Notes under the pieces: generated by a model
Seen by the model: the letters and a program-made list of their open reading frames with translations, nothing else
Database searches by the model: none
Told to the model about the DNA's origin: nothing
Position numbers and translations under genes: made by a program
Assembly: GCA_028707085.1 (NCBI GenBank)
Contig: JAQTUW010000029.1
Span: forward strand, 1 to 34,738
Source: Methylococcales bacterium
GTDB taxonomy: Bacteria > Pseudomonadota > Gammaproteobacteria > Methylococcales > Methylomonadaceae
Direction: 5' to 3'
DNA: 34,738 nt
In this document: in pieces, positions 8,042 through 16,738 of the stretch
How the letters are laid out: the number at the start of each line of letters is the position of its first letter
Numbering within the stretch: the first letter of the stretch is position 1

Positions 8042-9301
8042 ATGAAGTGCAGCGCTTCTTGCCCCCCCCATTCCACTACCCGGCAAGTCGCCATTATCGG
8101 CGGTGGCCCCGCCGGGTTAATGGCCGCCGAAACGCTTGGCCGCGCGGGCATGCAAGTGGATGTATACGACGCCATGCCCTCTATGGGCCGCAAACTTTTG
8201 CAGGCAGGCGTCGGCGGATTAAATATCACCCATAGCGAACCCTACGACAGCTTCTGCTCTCGTTATGGCGATCGACAACCTCAACTACAAGCATGCCTGG
8301 ATCGACTACCGCCAAACGCCTTGCGCGCCTGGGTACACGAACTGGGCGTCGATACTTTTGTGGGTAGTTCCGGCCGGGTATTTCCAATCCAGATGAAAGC
8401 CGCGCCTTTGTTACGAGCCTGGCTACATCGCCTGCGCAGTATAGGCGTCAGGCTACATGTGAGGCATCGCTGGCTGGGTTGGGATGCCAAGGGGGCCTTA
8501 CGGTTGGTCAATCCAGGCAGCGAAATTTTGATCAAGCCTGACGCTACGGTACTGGCGCCCGGCGGCGCAAGTTGGCCTCAACTGGGGTCGGACGGCGCAT
8601 GGGCGCCCTTGTTACAGGCAAGAGAGATAGAAATCGCACCCTTGCAAAGCGCAAATTGCGGTTTTGAAGTCGCATGGAGCCCACATTTACGCGAAAAATT
8701 TGCGGGCGCCCCGCTCAAATCGGTGGCGCTGACATTTACCGATGCCCACGGCCACACTGAAACCCGTAAAGGCGAATTGGTGCTTAGTGCGCATGGCGTG
8801 GAAGGTAGCTTGATTTACGCGTTTTCGAAGCGGCTACGCGAACAATTGAATGCCTACGGCAGCGCCACCTTCACGCTCGATCTGGCGCCAGGCCGCGAGG
8901 CAAAGCGTATACTAACCGAAATCAGTCATCCGCGCGGCTCGCGCTCCTTATCCAGTCATTTGCAAAGCCGGGTCGGCATGACTGGCGTCAAAACGGCGTT
9001 GCTGCATGAAGTTCTGAGCCAGGAACAATTTGCCGATCCTGCCACGCTGACGGCAACCATCAAGGCTTTGCCCGTCACGGTACACGCAACCCGACCGATT
9101 GCGGAAGCAATCAGTACCGCTGGGGGTGTCCGCTTCAGCAATCTCGATCAAAATCTCATGCTCACCACTTTACCAGGCGTCTTTGTGGCCGGCGAATGTA
9201 TTGACTGGGAAGCGCCCACCGGCGGATATCTTCTCAACGCCTGCTTCGCCACCGGCCTGTGCGCAGGATTGGGCGTACTCGACTGGTTAAATCGCCGGTA
9301 G
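8042..9301 (+). CDS. FAD-dependent oxidoreductase of the HI0933/YhiN family
   Basis: This 419-residue flavoprotein has the dinucleotide-binding GGGPAG motif at residues 20-25 and the family signature GRKLLQAGVGGLNITHSE at about 49-66. The C-terminal FAD contact is GVFVAGECIDWEAPTGGYLL. The form resembles the subgroup whose members are annotated TIGR03862-like flavoproteins; the substrate is unknown for most relatives. Its ATG at 8042 touches the trpG stop codon (TAA then ATG), which implies cotranscription and probably translational coupling. Coupling to tryptophan or folate synthesis is not an established partnership and may be chance. Composition is similar to its neighbours. Confidence 0.88.
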   Translation: MKCSASCPPHSTTRQVAIIGGGPAGLMAAETLGRAGMQVDVYDAMPSMGRKLLQAGVGGLNITHSEPYDSFCSRYGDRQPQLQACLDRLPPNALRAWVHELGVDTFVGSSGRVFPIQMKAAPLLRAWLHRLRSIGVRLHVRHRWLGWDAKGALRLVNPGSEILIKPDATVLAPGGASWPQLGSDGAWAPLLQAREIEIAPLQSANCGFEVAWSPHLREKFAGAPLKSVALTFTDAHGHTETRKGELVLSAHGVEGSLIYAFSKRLREQLNAYGSATFTLDLAPGREAKRILTEISHPRGSRSLSSHLQSRVGMTGVKTALLHEVLSQEQFADPATLTATIKALPVTVHATRPIAEAISTAGGVRFSNLDQNLMLTTLPGVFVAGECIDWEAPTGGYLLNACFATGLCAGLGVLDWLNRR

Positions 9302-9635
9302 GGCGGATTAGATATGCGCGGAAAAACCTCGATTATTAATGCGCTACGACACTATTCCAGCTCTTTTTGAATCTTTTCACAACTCGATATAGCGACCTAC
9401 CATGTAATTTTTGCAGACCAACTTTTCGGGGTCGGAAGAATTGGTATGGTTTATTTGTGAGTGCTACCATTTAACATATTAATAATAAAAAGCCATAATT
9501 TATGGCCTGATTCGTGTATGTAGGTTTTTCAGGTGATGTCTACTCCACAGATCCTGAGACCGACTTTCACAGGGAAGTCACCTTCAAGCTCTCCGGCTCA
9601 CTGCCCCATTAAGCCGCTAGAAGGAATGAAAGACC
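9302..9635. other. Intergenic region before the broken surface-protein gene
   Basis: No complete gene is seen. A 32-codon open stretch (9514-9612) reads VYVGFSGDVYSTDPETDFH onward on the plus strand and ends in TAA; it has no credible start and may be the remnant of a lost gene's 3' end. At 9492-9506 GCCATAA and TTATGGC form a short palindrome, followed on the minus strand by a T-rich run like a terminator, although no minus-strand gene precedes it. The region is AT-richer than the coding flanks. Confidence 0.5.
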
Positions 9636-10755
9636 ATGAGCATCACCGATCCCGCCCTGACTTCGGTCTCCCAAAACATTGGTAGCGGTGGTAATTTTAT
9701 TACCGGCAATGCCCAAAGTTTAACCCTGTCAGGTACTATCAGCGCTGACGCGACCGGCGGCAAGCTGGGAATCTGGTTGTCGGGTGGGCCATTAACCACT
9801 TCTGTGTTAATCGGCTCCGTGACGATAGCCAAAAACGCTAGCAGATGGAGTCTGCAGCACGACCCCAACCGGATTGTCGGAAATCGTCAACGGCCCCGGC
9901 AACGGCAACGGCAATGACGTGGCGACCCGCGGGGAACAACTGATGCTGACCGTGGCCTTTAATGAAGCGGTCATCATTAAATCCGGCGCGCCGCAACTGA
10001 TACTCAATGATAGCGGTACGGCAAGAGCTATGTCAGTGGTTCCGGGAGCAGGCAACTGGTGTTTCAATACACGGTGGCCGCCAGTCAAAACACCGCGGCC
10101 TTGCAAATCAGCAGCATTAATACCAATGGCGCAAAAATTCTGGACAGCAAAGGCAATACCGTATTTTCCAGCGATGCCGTCAGCTCCACAGACACTCTGA
10201 GCGTAAAAACCGTGATTGTCGCACCGTTGGTGGTCTTCAGTGCCGATGTCGGCAGCATGGCTAACGTCATCGGCAATAACAGTCAGGTCATGGTGACATT
10301 GGCCGCCAGCGCCGAAAATGTCAATGGCGACAATATTAGCAGCGTGGCGATATACGCCAACGGCAGTTTTATCGCTAACCCCATTGCCAATGGTGACGGC
10401 GTCTGGACGTATACCGGCAATGCTTTGCCCGGACAGCAATCCGCATGCCGGCGATATTATCACCATAGCCGATGCATTGAGCGTTGCCGGTACGCCAGTT
10501 AGCAGCGCCAATGTCATTGCCGCCGGCGCCGATACCTCTACGCTGGCGGGGTGGGTGGCGGGAGCCTTGAGCAGCGCCGGGGCTGATCTTGCCCAGCATC
10601 AGATAGCCTGGTTCAACTACGCAGGCAACACCTATCTACTGGAACAGGCCAATGCTCAGAGCGCAGCCTTTGGCAGTGACGACACGCTGGTGGAGCGAGT
10701 GGGCAACCTCAACGAAAACAGTGCCGGGCTAATGGGGCATGAGTTGATTCTTTAG
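9636..10755 (+). pseudogene. Surface/secreted Ig-like repeat protein gene, broken by three small insertions
   Basis: Read across three frames, this is one continuous protein. The start ATG has AAGGA upstream. The frame shifts near 9855 (one extra C), at 10024-10027 (a doubled AG) and near 10428-10430 (one extra C in CCC). Removing these four bases gives exactly 372 codons. The repaired product contains a bacterial Ig-like unit (GEQLMLTVAFNEAVIIKSG, then APQLILNDSGTASYVSGSGS), a second repeat, and a C-terminus (WFNYAGNTYLLEQ, SDDTLVERVGNL) like type I secretion targets of large surface proteins. There is no signal peptide, in line with type I export. It is short for such a protein, so it could be the 3' remnant of a larger adhesin. 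Sequencing error cannot be excluded. Confidence 0.75.
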
Positions 10756-10958
10756 TTGATAAATTCTGTCCTTGCAAAAATTGCTTGCCAGATTTTTTGG
10801 TCGCATCCCGACAGAAATTACCACGGCGGGATTTTCCACCGCTAGAATTTGCGACATTGTCCAGCCGCAACCAAGACCGAACCCCTATTTTTTGCCTTTG
10901 CGTTTTATTTCTATCTTCAGATGATCAAAGTCTGTCACCGCCTGTTTCGGAAACAACA

Positions 10959-11531
10959 TCAGTCGGCATTGCGCAATCGGCTTTCTATCAGCACTTGGGC
11001 GGCCTGCCGAGCCTGCTGCGCGGCGCCTGAATGGCGCTTCATCTGTTCGGAAACGATAGCTCCCTCGACCAGCAGGCTTAGTTGCAGAGCCAGGCTTTCC
11101 GGGGCGGTGATGCCGCACTGACTGGCCAAATCACTAATGAACACCCGAAAATGATCGTAAAACTCTGCCGACACCTGATGTACCGGATTACCTTCGACCG
11201 GGAATTCCGCCGCCGCGTTAATGAAGGCGCAGCCCCGGAATTCCGGGATATTCAGCCATTCGCCGATGATGTCGAAAATTGCCAGCAGTTTTTCTTTGGG
11301 TTGACTTGCCTTGCTGTTGAGTCTGTCTGCGAACCAGACGCGGAAATCTTTATCCCGTTTGCGCAGAAAGGCTATCACCAAATCATGCTTGGAGGGGAAG
11401 TGCTTATACAGAGTCATCTTGTTGGATCCAGCCTGCGCGGCAATGGCATCCACCCCTGTGGCCTTGATGCCATTGGCGTAAAAAAGTTCTGAGGCGGCCT
11501 GCAGGATACGGTCTCTTGGCTTGGTTTCCAT
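10959..11531 (-). CDS. TetR/AcrR family transcriptional regulator
   Basis: This 190-residue protein has the TetR N-terminal helix-turn-helix: RDRILQAASELFYANGIKAT, followed by GVDAIAAQAGSNKMTLYKHF (residues 6-45). The C-terminal ligand and dimer domain has the GEWLNIPEFRGCAFINAAAE pattern common in this subgroup, including one cysteine. It is divergent from a small membrane protein gene at 11657. Both promoters and a perfect palindrome lie in the 125 bases between them, so it most likely represses itself and that gene. The ligand is unknown. Start: ATG at 11531, first Met of a typical TetR N-terminus. Confidence 0.93.
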   Translation of the reverse strand: METKPRDRILQAASELFYANGIKATGVDAIAAQAGSNKMTLYKHFPSKHDLVIAFLRKRDKDFRVWFADRLNSKASQPKEKLLAIFDIIGEWLNIPEFRGCAFINAAAEFPVEGNPVHQVSAEFYDHFRVFISDLASQCGITAPESLALQLSLLVEGAIVSEQMKRHSGAAQQARQAAQVLIESRLRNAD

Positions 11532-11556
11532 CTTTAGTGCTGATTCAAAACACGCG

Positions 11557-11590
11557 TTGACACTATACTGATCGGTAAGTAAAATTTCAA
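11557..11590. promoter_or_regulatory. Overlapping divergent promoters of the TetR gene and the membrane protein gene
   Basis: On the plus strand TTGACA (11557-11562) is 17 bases from TAAAAT (11580-11585), facing the membrane protein gene. On the minus strand TTGAAA (11585-11590) is 17 bases from TATAGT (11562-11567), facing the TetR gene. The two promoters occupy the same 34 bases. Confidence 0.65.
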
Positions 11591-11608
11591 CTTACTGAGC
11601 AGTAAGTT
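11589..11608. promoter_or_regulatory. Palindromic operator, probably bound by the adjacent TetR protein
   Basis: AACTTACTGAGCAGTAAGTT is a perfect inverted repeat with 9-bp arms and a 2-bp centre. It covers the expected start point of the plus-strand promoter and touches the -35 of the TetR promoter. A partial half site (GGTAAGT, 11574-11580) lies 9 bases to the left. Size and position are typical of TetR-family operators. Confidence 0.75.
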
Positions 11609-11656
11609 TTATGACTGGCTGATTGCTTTTACTCAACGTTTTAAGGTGTTAGTGTT

Positions 11657-12043
11657 ATGGGCGTTTTATTAATCGGTGCGGCGGCCTGTATGACCGCGTT
11701 AATCCTGTCGGCGTGGCTGATGACGTTTGCCCGGTGGTTTCCGATTGCCGGAATCGATGGCAAATTTCTGGTTGACTACAAAACCATGATAAGGGCTCAT
11801 GTCGATTATGCACTGATGGCTCTGTTCAACCTGGGTTTTTACGGCTTAGGCATCGAATTGCCGGAACTGGCTTGTTGGTGCGTGGCCATAGGCGGATTTG
11901 CAAACCCCAGTATTTTTACCATTGCGGCTTTTGATCCGGATTTCTGGAGCAAGACCCGATGGCGGATTTTTTCAGCCGCGAGTTTTATGATTACCACTGT
12001 CGGGTTTATCTGGCTGTCGGTCGTTTTGGTGAGGCATGCCTGA
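11657..12043 (+). CDS. Small integral membrane protein with about four helices, function unknown
   Basis: The 128-residue product has four hydrophobic stretches (about 3-24, 50-69, 73-92 and 104-126) and no signal for export beyond the first helix. Polar conserved-looking residues cluster between helices 1 and 2 (DYKTMIRAHVDYALMALFN). I do not recognise the family with certainty; small four-helix proteins such as the hydroxylaminobenzene mutase type look broadly similar. AAGGTG lies 8 bases upstream of the ATG. It is the only plus-strand gene after the palindromic operator, so it is the likely target of the TetR regulator, which hints at a stress or xenobiotic role. That is inference from context only. 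Confidence 0.75.
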   Translation: MGVLLIGAAACMTALILSAWLMTFARWFPIAGIDGKFLVDYKTMIRAHVDYALMALFNLGFYGLGIELPELACWCVAIGGFANPSIFTIAAFDPDFWSKTRWRIFSAASFMITTVGFIWLSVVLVRHA

Positions 12044-12304
12044 TGATAGTGGATGGCCTGCCATTTCTACCCGCTGGCCATGGAAGAGCGGTAAACCCAT
12101 TTGCCGCTCCAGTTTACTCCCTGCCGAAAATCCTGCTTGATGCGATGCATGGCATTTTGCATCAAACAGGATCGACCGAACGAGACAGCCTGTTTTATGA
12201 GGCGAAAAGAACCTGGGATAAACCGGCTTGACTGACCGGGAAATAGCCTAACAGCCATCCCCGCAATCGGGAATATGACCATCCGCTACGGGTTTACAAC
12301 GGCA

Positions 12305-13231
12305 TTAACCTGCCGCCGGAATGGGAGTCTGCGCGGAGCGCATGTAGGAAATCGGCGCTTCCTCTACATTATCGAAGGAAACCATTTCCCAGGCGTCCTT
12401 ATTGTTCAGCAAGGTCAGCAGCAACTTGTTATTGAGCGCGTGGCCGGATTTGAACCCCTGGTATTCGCCAATCAGACTGTAACCCAGCAAATACAGGTCG
12501 CCAATCGCATCCAGAATCTTGTGCTTCACAAATTCGTCGGCGTAACGCAGGCCGTCTTCATTCAATATCCGGTTTTCATCGACCACGATAGCGTTGTCCA
12601 GACTACCGCCCAGCGCGAGATTGTTTTCGCGCAGGAATTCAATATCCTTCATAAACCCGAAAGTACGGGCGCGGCTGACTTCCTTGACGAAGGTGGTGGA
12701 AGAAAAATCCATCACCGCCGTTTTCAGATGCTCGGAAAACGCCGGATGCTCAAAATCGATGGTAAATGTCACTTTAAAGCCGTCGAAAGGCTCGAAGGCC
12801 GCCCATTTATCGCCATCTTCGACTTTGATGGCCTGTTTGATGCGGATGTATTGCTTGGGTTCGTTCTGCTCGACCACGCCCGCCGACTGCAACAGGAATA
12901 CAAACGGCCCGGCGCTGCCATCCATGATGGGCACCTCGGCGGCGCTGACATCCACGATTGCGTTATCGATACCCAGACCAGCCAGTGCGGACAGCAAATG
13001 TTCCACGGTGGAGACTTTCACGCCATCCCGCACCAGGGTGGTAGACAATTTGGTCTCTCCAACATTTTCAGGCCGGGCTTCTATCATGACGGGGACTTCA
13101 AGATCGACACGGCGGAAACGGATGCCGGTATTCGGTTCGGACGGGTGCAGCGTCAAGTAGACCTTGTCGCCGGTATGCAGGCCAACGCCAGTGGCGCGGA
13201 TGGTGTTTTTTAAGGTGCGCTGTTTAATCAT
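12305..13231 (-). CDS. lpxC: UDP-3-O-acyl-N-acetylglucosamine deacetylase
   Basis: LpxC is the zinc enzyme for the committed step of lipid A synthesis, removing acetate from UDP-3-O-acyl-GlcNAc in the cytoplasm. The 308-residue length matches the family. Zinc ligands are seen at H78 (in TVEHLLSA), H237 and D241 (in [12 protein letters not shown]), with the catalytic H264 in SGHALNNKL. The N-terminus [17 protein letters not shown] is diagnostic. It is the last gene of the dcw cluster, separated from ftsZ by about 490 bases counted from the ftsZ start side and 332 bases of non-coding DNA. In E. coli the protein level is set by FtsH proteolysis acting on the C-terminus; the tail here differs in sequence, so that cannot be read off. 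Confidence 0.98.
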   Translation of the reverse strand: MIKQRTLKNTIRATGVGLHTGDKVYLTLHPSEPNTGIRFRRVDLEVPVMIEARPENVGETKLSTTLVRDGVKVSTVEHLLSALAGLGIDNAIVDVSAAEVPIMDGSAGPFVFLLQSAGVVEQNEPKQYIRIKQAIKVEDGDKWAAFEPFDGFKVTFTIDFEHPAFSEHLKTAVMDFSSTTFVKEVSRARTFGFMKDIEFLRENNLALGGSLDNAIVVDENRILNEDGLRYADEFVKHKILDAIGDLYLLGYSLIGEYQGFKSGHALNNKLLLTLLNNKDAWEMVSFDNVEEAPISYMRSAQTPIPAAG

Positions 13232-13563
13232 GAAATACCGGAAAATTCGAAAATTAAGGCCGGGGAGTCTATCACAGATTGACTGTTATCGACTTGACCA
13301 AGTTGTAAATTGAGCAGTTTCCCAAAATTTAGCGTTTTGCCGCCGATTTCAGGGCGCAAATCGCCAGCAGCCCTAGCGGCTATTTTCAGAAACCGGCCAG
13401 ATCAGGCCTGTCCGGGCGTCCTCTGCCGGAAACGCCGGGCGCAAACCCGGGCTATTGGACAAAAGCCCCCTCGCAAACATCTGTGCAATTTACCGGCTAT
13501 TCATGCCGAAAAATGGTCTTTCCAGCCATTTTTCGGCAGTTTAGTCCAGCCGCCGGACACCCC
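13232..13563. other. Non-coding region between ftsZ and lpxC
   Basis: About 330 bases without a gene, in the place where lpxC often has its own promoter. The most obvious content is a perfect 13-bp hairpin (13504-13538) close to the ftsZ stop codon. GC-rich short inverted stretches lie around 13400-13455. I saw no promoter for lpxC good enough to list. Confidence 0.6.
13504..13538 (-). other. Long perfect hairpin 25 bases after the ftsZ stop codon
   Basis: TGCCGAAAAATGG (13504-13516) and CCATTTTTCGGCA (13526-13538) pair without mismatch around a 9-base loop. There is no T tract on either side, so it is not a standard Rho-independent terminator; it could be a 3' end stabiliser, a processing site or a weak attenuator between ftsZ and lpxC. 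It works equally on both strands. Confidence 0.7.
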
Positions 13564-14721
13564 TCAGTCGGCCTGACGCCTCAGAAACGCCGGCACATCC
13601 AGATAATCGAGATCCGTGTCGTTTCTGGGTTGTGCGCCGAAACGGGTCTCGCGACCGGTATCCGGTCTTTGCTGACGCAATACGGTCGGCTTTTCCAGTT
13701 GATCATAGTTAACTTCGCCGGCCGCCACTTTTTGCACCAGTTTGATAGGGGTGTTGGCTTTTTGTTTTTCACCCATGCCGGTTGCCACCACGGTCACTTT
13801 AATTTCGTTGCCTATTGCCGGATTAACCGCCATGCCGATCTTGATGTCCGCGTCTTCGGAAGCGAATTTGTGCATGATGCTGCCTATTTCATCAAACTCG
13901 TTCAGGCCAAGATCGCCATTTGAGGTGACGTTAACCAGAATGCCGCGCGCGCCCTGCAGATTGATGTCTTCCAGCAACGGGCAGGCGATGGCTTTTTCGG
14001 CTGCCAGCCGGGCGCGATTTTCACCCGTCGCGACACCAGACCCCATTATGGCGCTACCCATGTTGGACATCACGGTTCTGACGTCCGCAAAATCGACGTT
14101 CATCAGCCCGGGATGGGTAATCAGTTCGGTAATCCCTTGCACGGCATCCAGCAATACATCGTTCGCTACCTGAAACGACTCCACCAGCGAACGATTATTG
14201 CCTAGGGTAGGCAAGAGTTTCTGATTAGGGATAATGATCAGCGAATCCACCAATTTTTCCAGCTCGCGCAAACCGTGCTCAGCCACCGCCCGCTTCTTGG
14301 CGCCTTCGAAATCAAACGGTTTCGAGACGACGGCAACCGTCAATATCCCCAGTTGCCTAGCGACATCAGCAAAAACACCGATTGCACCGGTTCCGGTGCC
14401 GCCACCCATGCCTGCCGTTAAAAACACCATGTCAGCGCCTTCCATGACTTCACGAATCCGGTCGCGATTTTCTTCGGCAGCCGCTTTGCCCACTTCCGGC
14501 CGGGTGCCCGCGCCCAGTCCCTTGGTCAATTCAACGCCCAGTTGCACGATGGTTTCCACGCTCATCTGCCGCAGGGCCTGAGCGTCGGTGTTGGCGCAGA
14601 TAAACTGTACGCCATCGATACCGCCATTCACCATATGGTTGACAGCATTGCCGCCGCCGCCGCCCACGCCAATTACTTTAATAACAGCATTACCGCTATT
14701 GTCCATCAGTTCATATTTCAT
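13564..14721 (-). CDS. ftsZ: Cell division protein FtsZ
   Basis: FtsZ is the tubulin-like GTPase that forms the division ring at midcell. The start at 14721 is chosen because GAGGGTG lies 8 bases upstream and the product begins MKYELMDNSGNAVIKVIGVG; an in-frame codon at 14742 would add seven residues without a ribosome site. The protein is 385 residues. The tubulin signature GGGTGTG is at 106-112 and the catalytic T7 loop NVDFAD is at 208-213. A short linker leads to the conserved C-terminal peptide DLDYLDVPAFLRRQAD, which binds FtsA and ZipA. The linker is short, about 45 residues. ftsA ends 26 bases upstream. Confidence 0.99.
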   Translation of the reverse strand: MKYELMDNSGNAVIKVIGVGGGGGNAVNHMVNGGIDGVQFICANTDAQALRQMSVETIVQLGVELTKGLGAGTRPEVGKAAAEENRDRIREVMEGADMVFLTAGMGGGTGTGAIGVFADVARQLGILTVAVVSKPFDFEGAKKRAVAEHGLRELEKLVDSLIIIPNQKLLPTLGNNRSLVESFQVANDVLLDAVQGITELITHPGLMNVDFADVRTVMSNMGSAIMGSGVATGENRARLAAEKAIACPLLEDINLQGARGILVNVTSNGDLGLNEFDEIGSIMHKFASEDADIKIGMAVNPAIGNEIKVTVVATGMGEKQKANTPIKLVQKVAAGEVNYDQLEKPTVLRQQRPDTGRETRFGAQPRNDTDLDYLDVPAFLRRQAD

Positions 14722-14747
14722 TTTCACACCCTCAGTAAGCACACGAA

Positions 14748-15974
14748 TTAAAAATTACCTTGAAACCAGTTCTTGATTTTTGACAACAGACCTGCACCAG
14801 CGTCATTGATACCTAAAGCCCGACCGTTATGATCCTTGCCGTACAGCAACAACCCTACAGCAGTCGAGTAAATCGGGTTTTGCGCGACATCCGTCAATCC
14901 AGACACATATAACGGCACACCCATGCGAACCGGCATATGGAAAATTTCCTCCGCCAGTTCGATCAACCCCCTCACTTGCGAACTGCCGCCGGTAATGACC
15001 ATGCCGGCGGCAATCAAATCTTCATAACCGCTACGCCTTAACTCGGCCTGTACCAGCAGCATCAGCTCCTCGTAACGCGGCTCGATGATTTCGGCCAAAT
15101 TCTGCACCGATATCTTGCGCGGCTCACGGTCGCCGATACTGGGTACATCGATCATTTGCTGGGTATCCGCCAGTTGCGTCAACGCACAGGCATACTTACG
15201 CTTGATGTCCTCGGCATTTTTGGTAGGCGTCCGCAGCGCAACGGCGATGTCGTTGGTCACTTGGTCGCCGGCGATAGGAATCACGGCGGTATGCTTGATG
15301 GCTCCCTCGGAAAAAATGGCCAAATCGGTGGTGCCGCCGCCGATATCGATCAGGCACACTCCCAAATCCTTTTCGTCGTCCGTCAGCACCGCCGAGCAGG
15401 ACGCCAGTTGCTCCAGTACAATATCGTCCACGTCCAGGCCGCATTTGCGGATGCACTTGACGATATTCTGCTCGGCGCTAACACTGCTGGTGACCATATG
15501 CACTTTGGCTTCCAGGCGAATGCCGGACATGCCGATCGGCTCCTTGATGCCTTCCTGCTGGTCGATCACAAATTCCTGCGGCAGAATGTGCAGGATTTTC
15601 TGATCGGCCGGTATGGCCACCGCCCGCGCCGAATCGATCACCCTGTCAATATCATGCTGCGTGACTTCCTTTTCCCGGATCGCCACAATGCCGTGTGAAT
15701 TCAGACTTTTGATATGGCTGCCCGCGATACCGGCAAACACCGATTTAATCTGGCAGCCCGCCATCAGTTCCGCCTCCTCAATCGCCCTCTGAATCGAATG
15801 CACCGTCGATTCCAGATTGACGACAATGCCTTTTTTCAGGCCCTTGGAAGGCGCAGTGCCTATGCCGATGACTTCGATTTCGTCTCCACCTCTGTATTCA
15901 CCGACGATGGCGGCAACCTTGGTCGTTCCGATATCCAGTCCCACTACTATATTTCGATCTGTTTTTTTGGCCAT
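14748..15974 (-). CDS. ftsA: Cell division protein FtsA
   Basis: FtsA is the actin-like ATPase that anchors FtsZ to the membrane and recruits later division proteins. The 408-residue sequence has the phosphate-1 loop GLDIGTTKV (13-21), the phosphate-2 loop LIDIGGGTTDLAIF near 208-221 and the adenosine motif GMVITGGSSQVRG. The C-terminal amphipathic helix GLLSKIKNWFQGNF (395-408) is the membrane-targeting tail. It starts 25 bases after ftsQ with a short GAG ribosome site, and precedes ftsZ by 26 bases, the standard ftsQ-ftsA-ftsZ order. Confidence 0.98.
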   Translation of the reverse strand: MAKKTDRNIVVGLDIGTTKVAAIVGEYRGGDEIEVIGIGTAPSKGLKKGIVVNLESTVHSIQRAIEEAELMAGCQIKSVFAGIAGSHIKSLNSHGIVAIREKEVTQHDIDRVIDSARAVAIPADQKILHILPQEFVIDQQEGIKEPIGMSGIRLEAKVHMVTSSVSAEQNIVKCIRKCGLDVDDIVLEQLASCSAVLTDDEKDLGVCLIDIGGGTTDLAIFSEGAIKHTAVIPIAGDQVTNDIAVALRTPTKNAEDIKRKYACALTQLADTQQMIDVPSIGDREPRKISVQNLAEIIEPRYEELMLLVQAELRRSGYEDLIAAGMVITGGSSQVRGLIELAEEIFHMPVRMGVPLYVSGLTDVAQNPIYSTAVGLLLYGKDHNGRALGINDAGAGLLSKIKNWFQGNF

Positions 15975-15999
15975 TGTTATGCTCGATAAGCGTTAAAAA

Positions 16000-16737
16000 T
16001 CAGGTTTTCGTTCTTTCGGCGATGGCTTTCCAGTCTATTGCCGTCACTTCTGGTTTCCAGGTGATGGCATAGCCGTTCGGATAACGCGTGTCGACGCTGG
16101 CGATCTGCGCCAATTGCTCTTCGCCCAGCAGATCCATGGTTTTTAAAAATCGCTGCATGTTTTCCAGTGGCGCTTTCCTTCCCAGTTCCATTTCCAGACC
16201 ACTTGCCAGCTTTATCCGCCACGCCCGTCTTTCGTTAACGTGAAATTCCGCCAGTTGCAGGGACTTATCCTGCAAAACGATATAAACGCCTTTCATAATC
16301 TCCAGCAGCTTTTTCTCCTGGCCTTCCGGCCCGGTGATCAGCGGCAGATTTTTAAAATCGTCTATATTGTCCGGAATCATCAACTCGCCCTGCTTATTCA
16401 GCAGGCCATTGCTACCCCAGCGCACTATCGGTTTCTGCTCCGTTATTCTGATATACACACCATCCGGCCAGACCCGCTTCACATCCACTTTGTCCACCAG
16501 CGGCAAAACTTTAATGGCCTGATGGATGGCGTTCATATCGGCGCGGTAATAACCCGGCCTGAGGTGCGGGGCCAACACCTGCTTCAACCTATCCTTGCTG
16601 ATATACTGAAATGCACCTTCAATTTTTACCGAACGAATCGGCTTGCCGTTGACGCTTTGGGCCTGTATTTGCCGCCCGCCCCACCACGCCGCCAGCAAAA
16701 GCAGTAAAAAAATGCCGATCAGCCTAAATCGCTTCAC
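16000..16737 (-). CDS. ftsQ: Cell division protein FtsQ
   Basis: FtsQ is a single-pass inner-membrane protein that links early and late division proteins. The start is set at a GTG (16737) one base after the ddlB stop codon, giving 245 residues with a very short cytoplasmic tail (MKRFR), one membrane helix (about 6-20) and a periplasmic POTRA domain (from about residue 34, IRSVKIEGAFQYISKDRL). The rest is the beta domain (WPDGVYIRITEQKPIVRWG). A TTG at 16785 would lengthen the protein by 16 residues, overlapping ddlB by 47 bases; neither start has a strong ribosome site. The E. coli cytoplasmic tail is longer, so this is either a real difference or an error in start choice. Confidence 0.92.
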   Translation of the reverse strand: MKRFRLIGIFLLLLLAAWWGGRQIQAQSVNGKPIRSVKIEGAFQYISKDRLKQVLAPHLRPGYYRADMNAIHQAIKVLPLVDKVDVKRVWPDGVYIRITEQKPIVRWGSNGLLNKQGELMIPDNIDDFKNLPLITGPEGQEKKLLEIMKGVYIVLQDKSLQLAEFHVNERRAWRIKLASGLEMELGRKAPLENMQRFLKTMDLLGEEQLAQIASVDTRYPNGYAITWKPEVTAIDWKAIAERTKT

Positions 16738-16738
16738 C

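Noticed and set aside
9492-9506. Palindrome followed by T-rich sequence on the minus strand, like a terminator
   Set aside because: There is no minus-strand gene upstream of it, and the usable stem is only about five pairs; mentioned in the intergenic note only.
12067-12282. 71-codon minus-strand open frame between the membrane protein gene and lpxC
   Set aside because: No clear ribosome site, no domain, no support from context; could be a remnant but not supportable.
12275-13213. Long open frame on the plus strand opposite lpxC
   Set aside because: It is a shadow of lpxC; lpxC has all catalytic residues, while this frame shows no domain or ribosome site.
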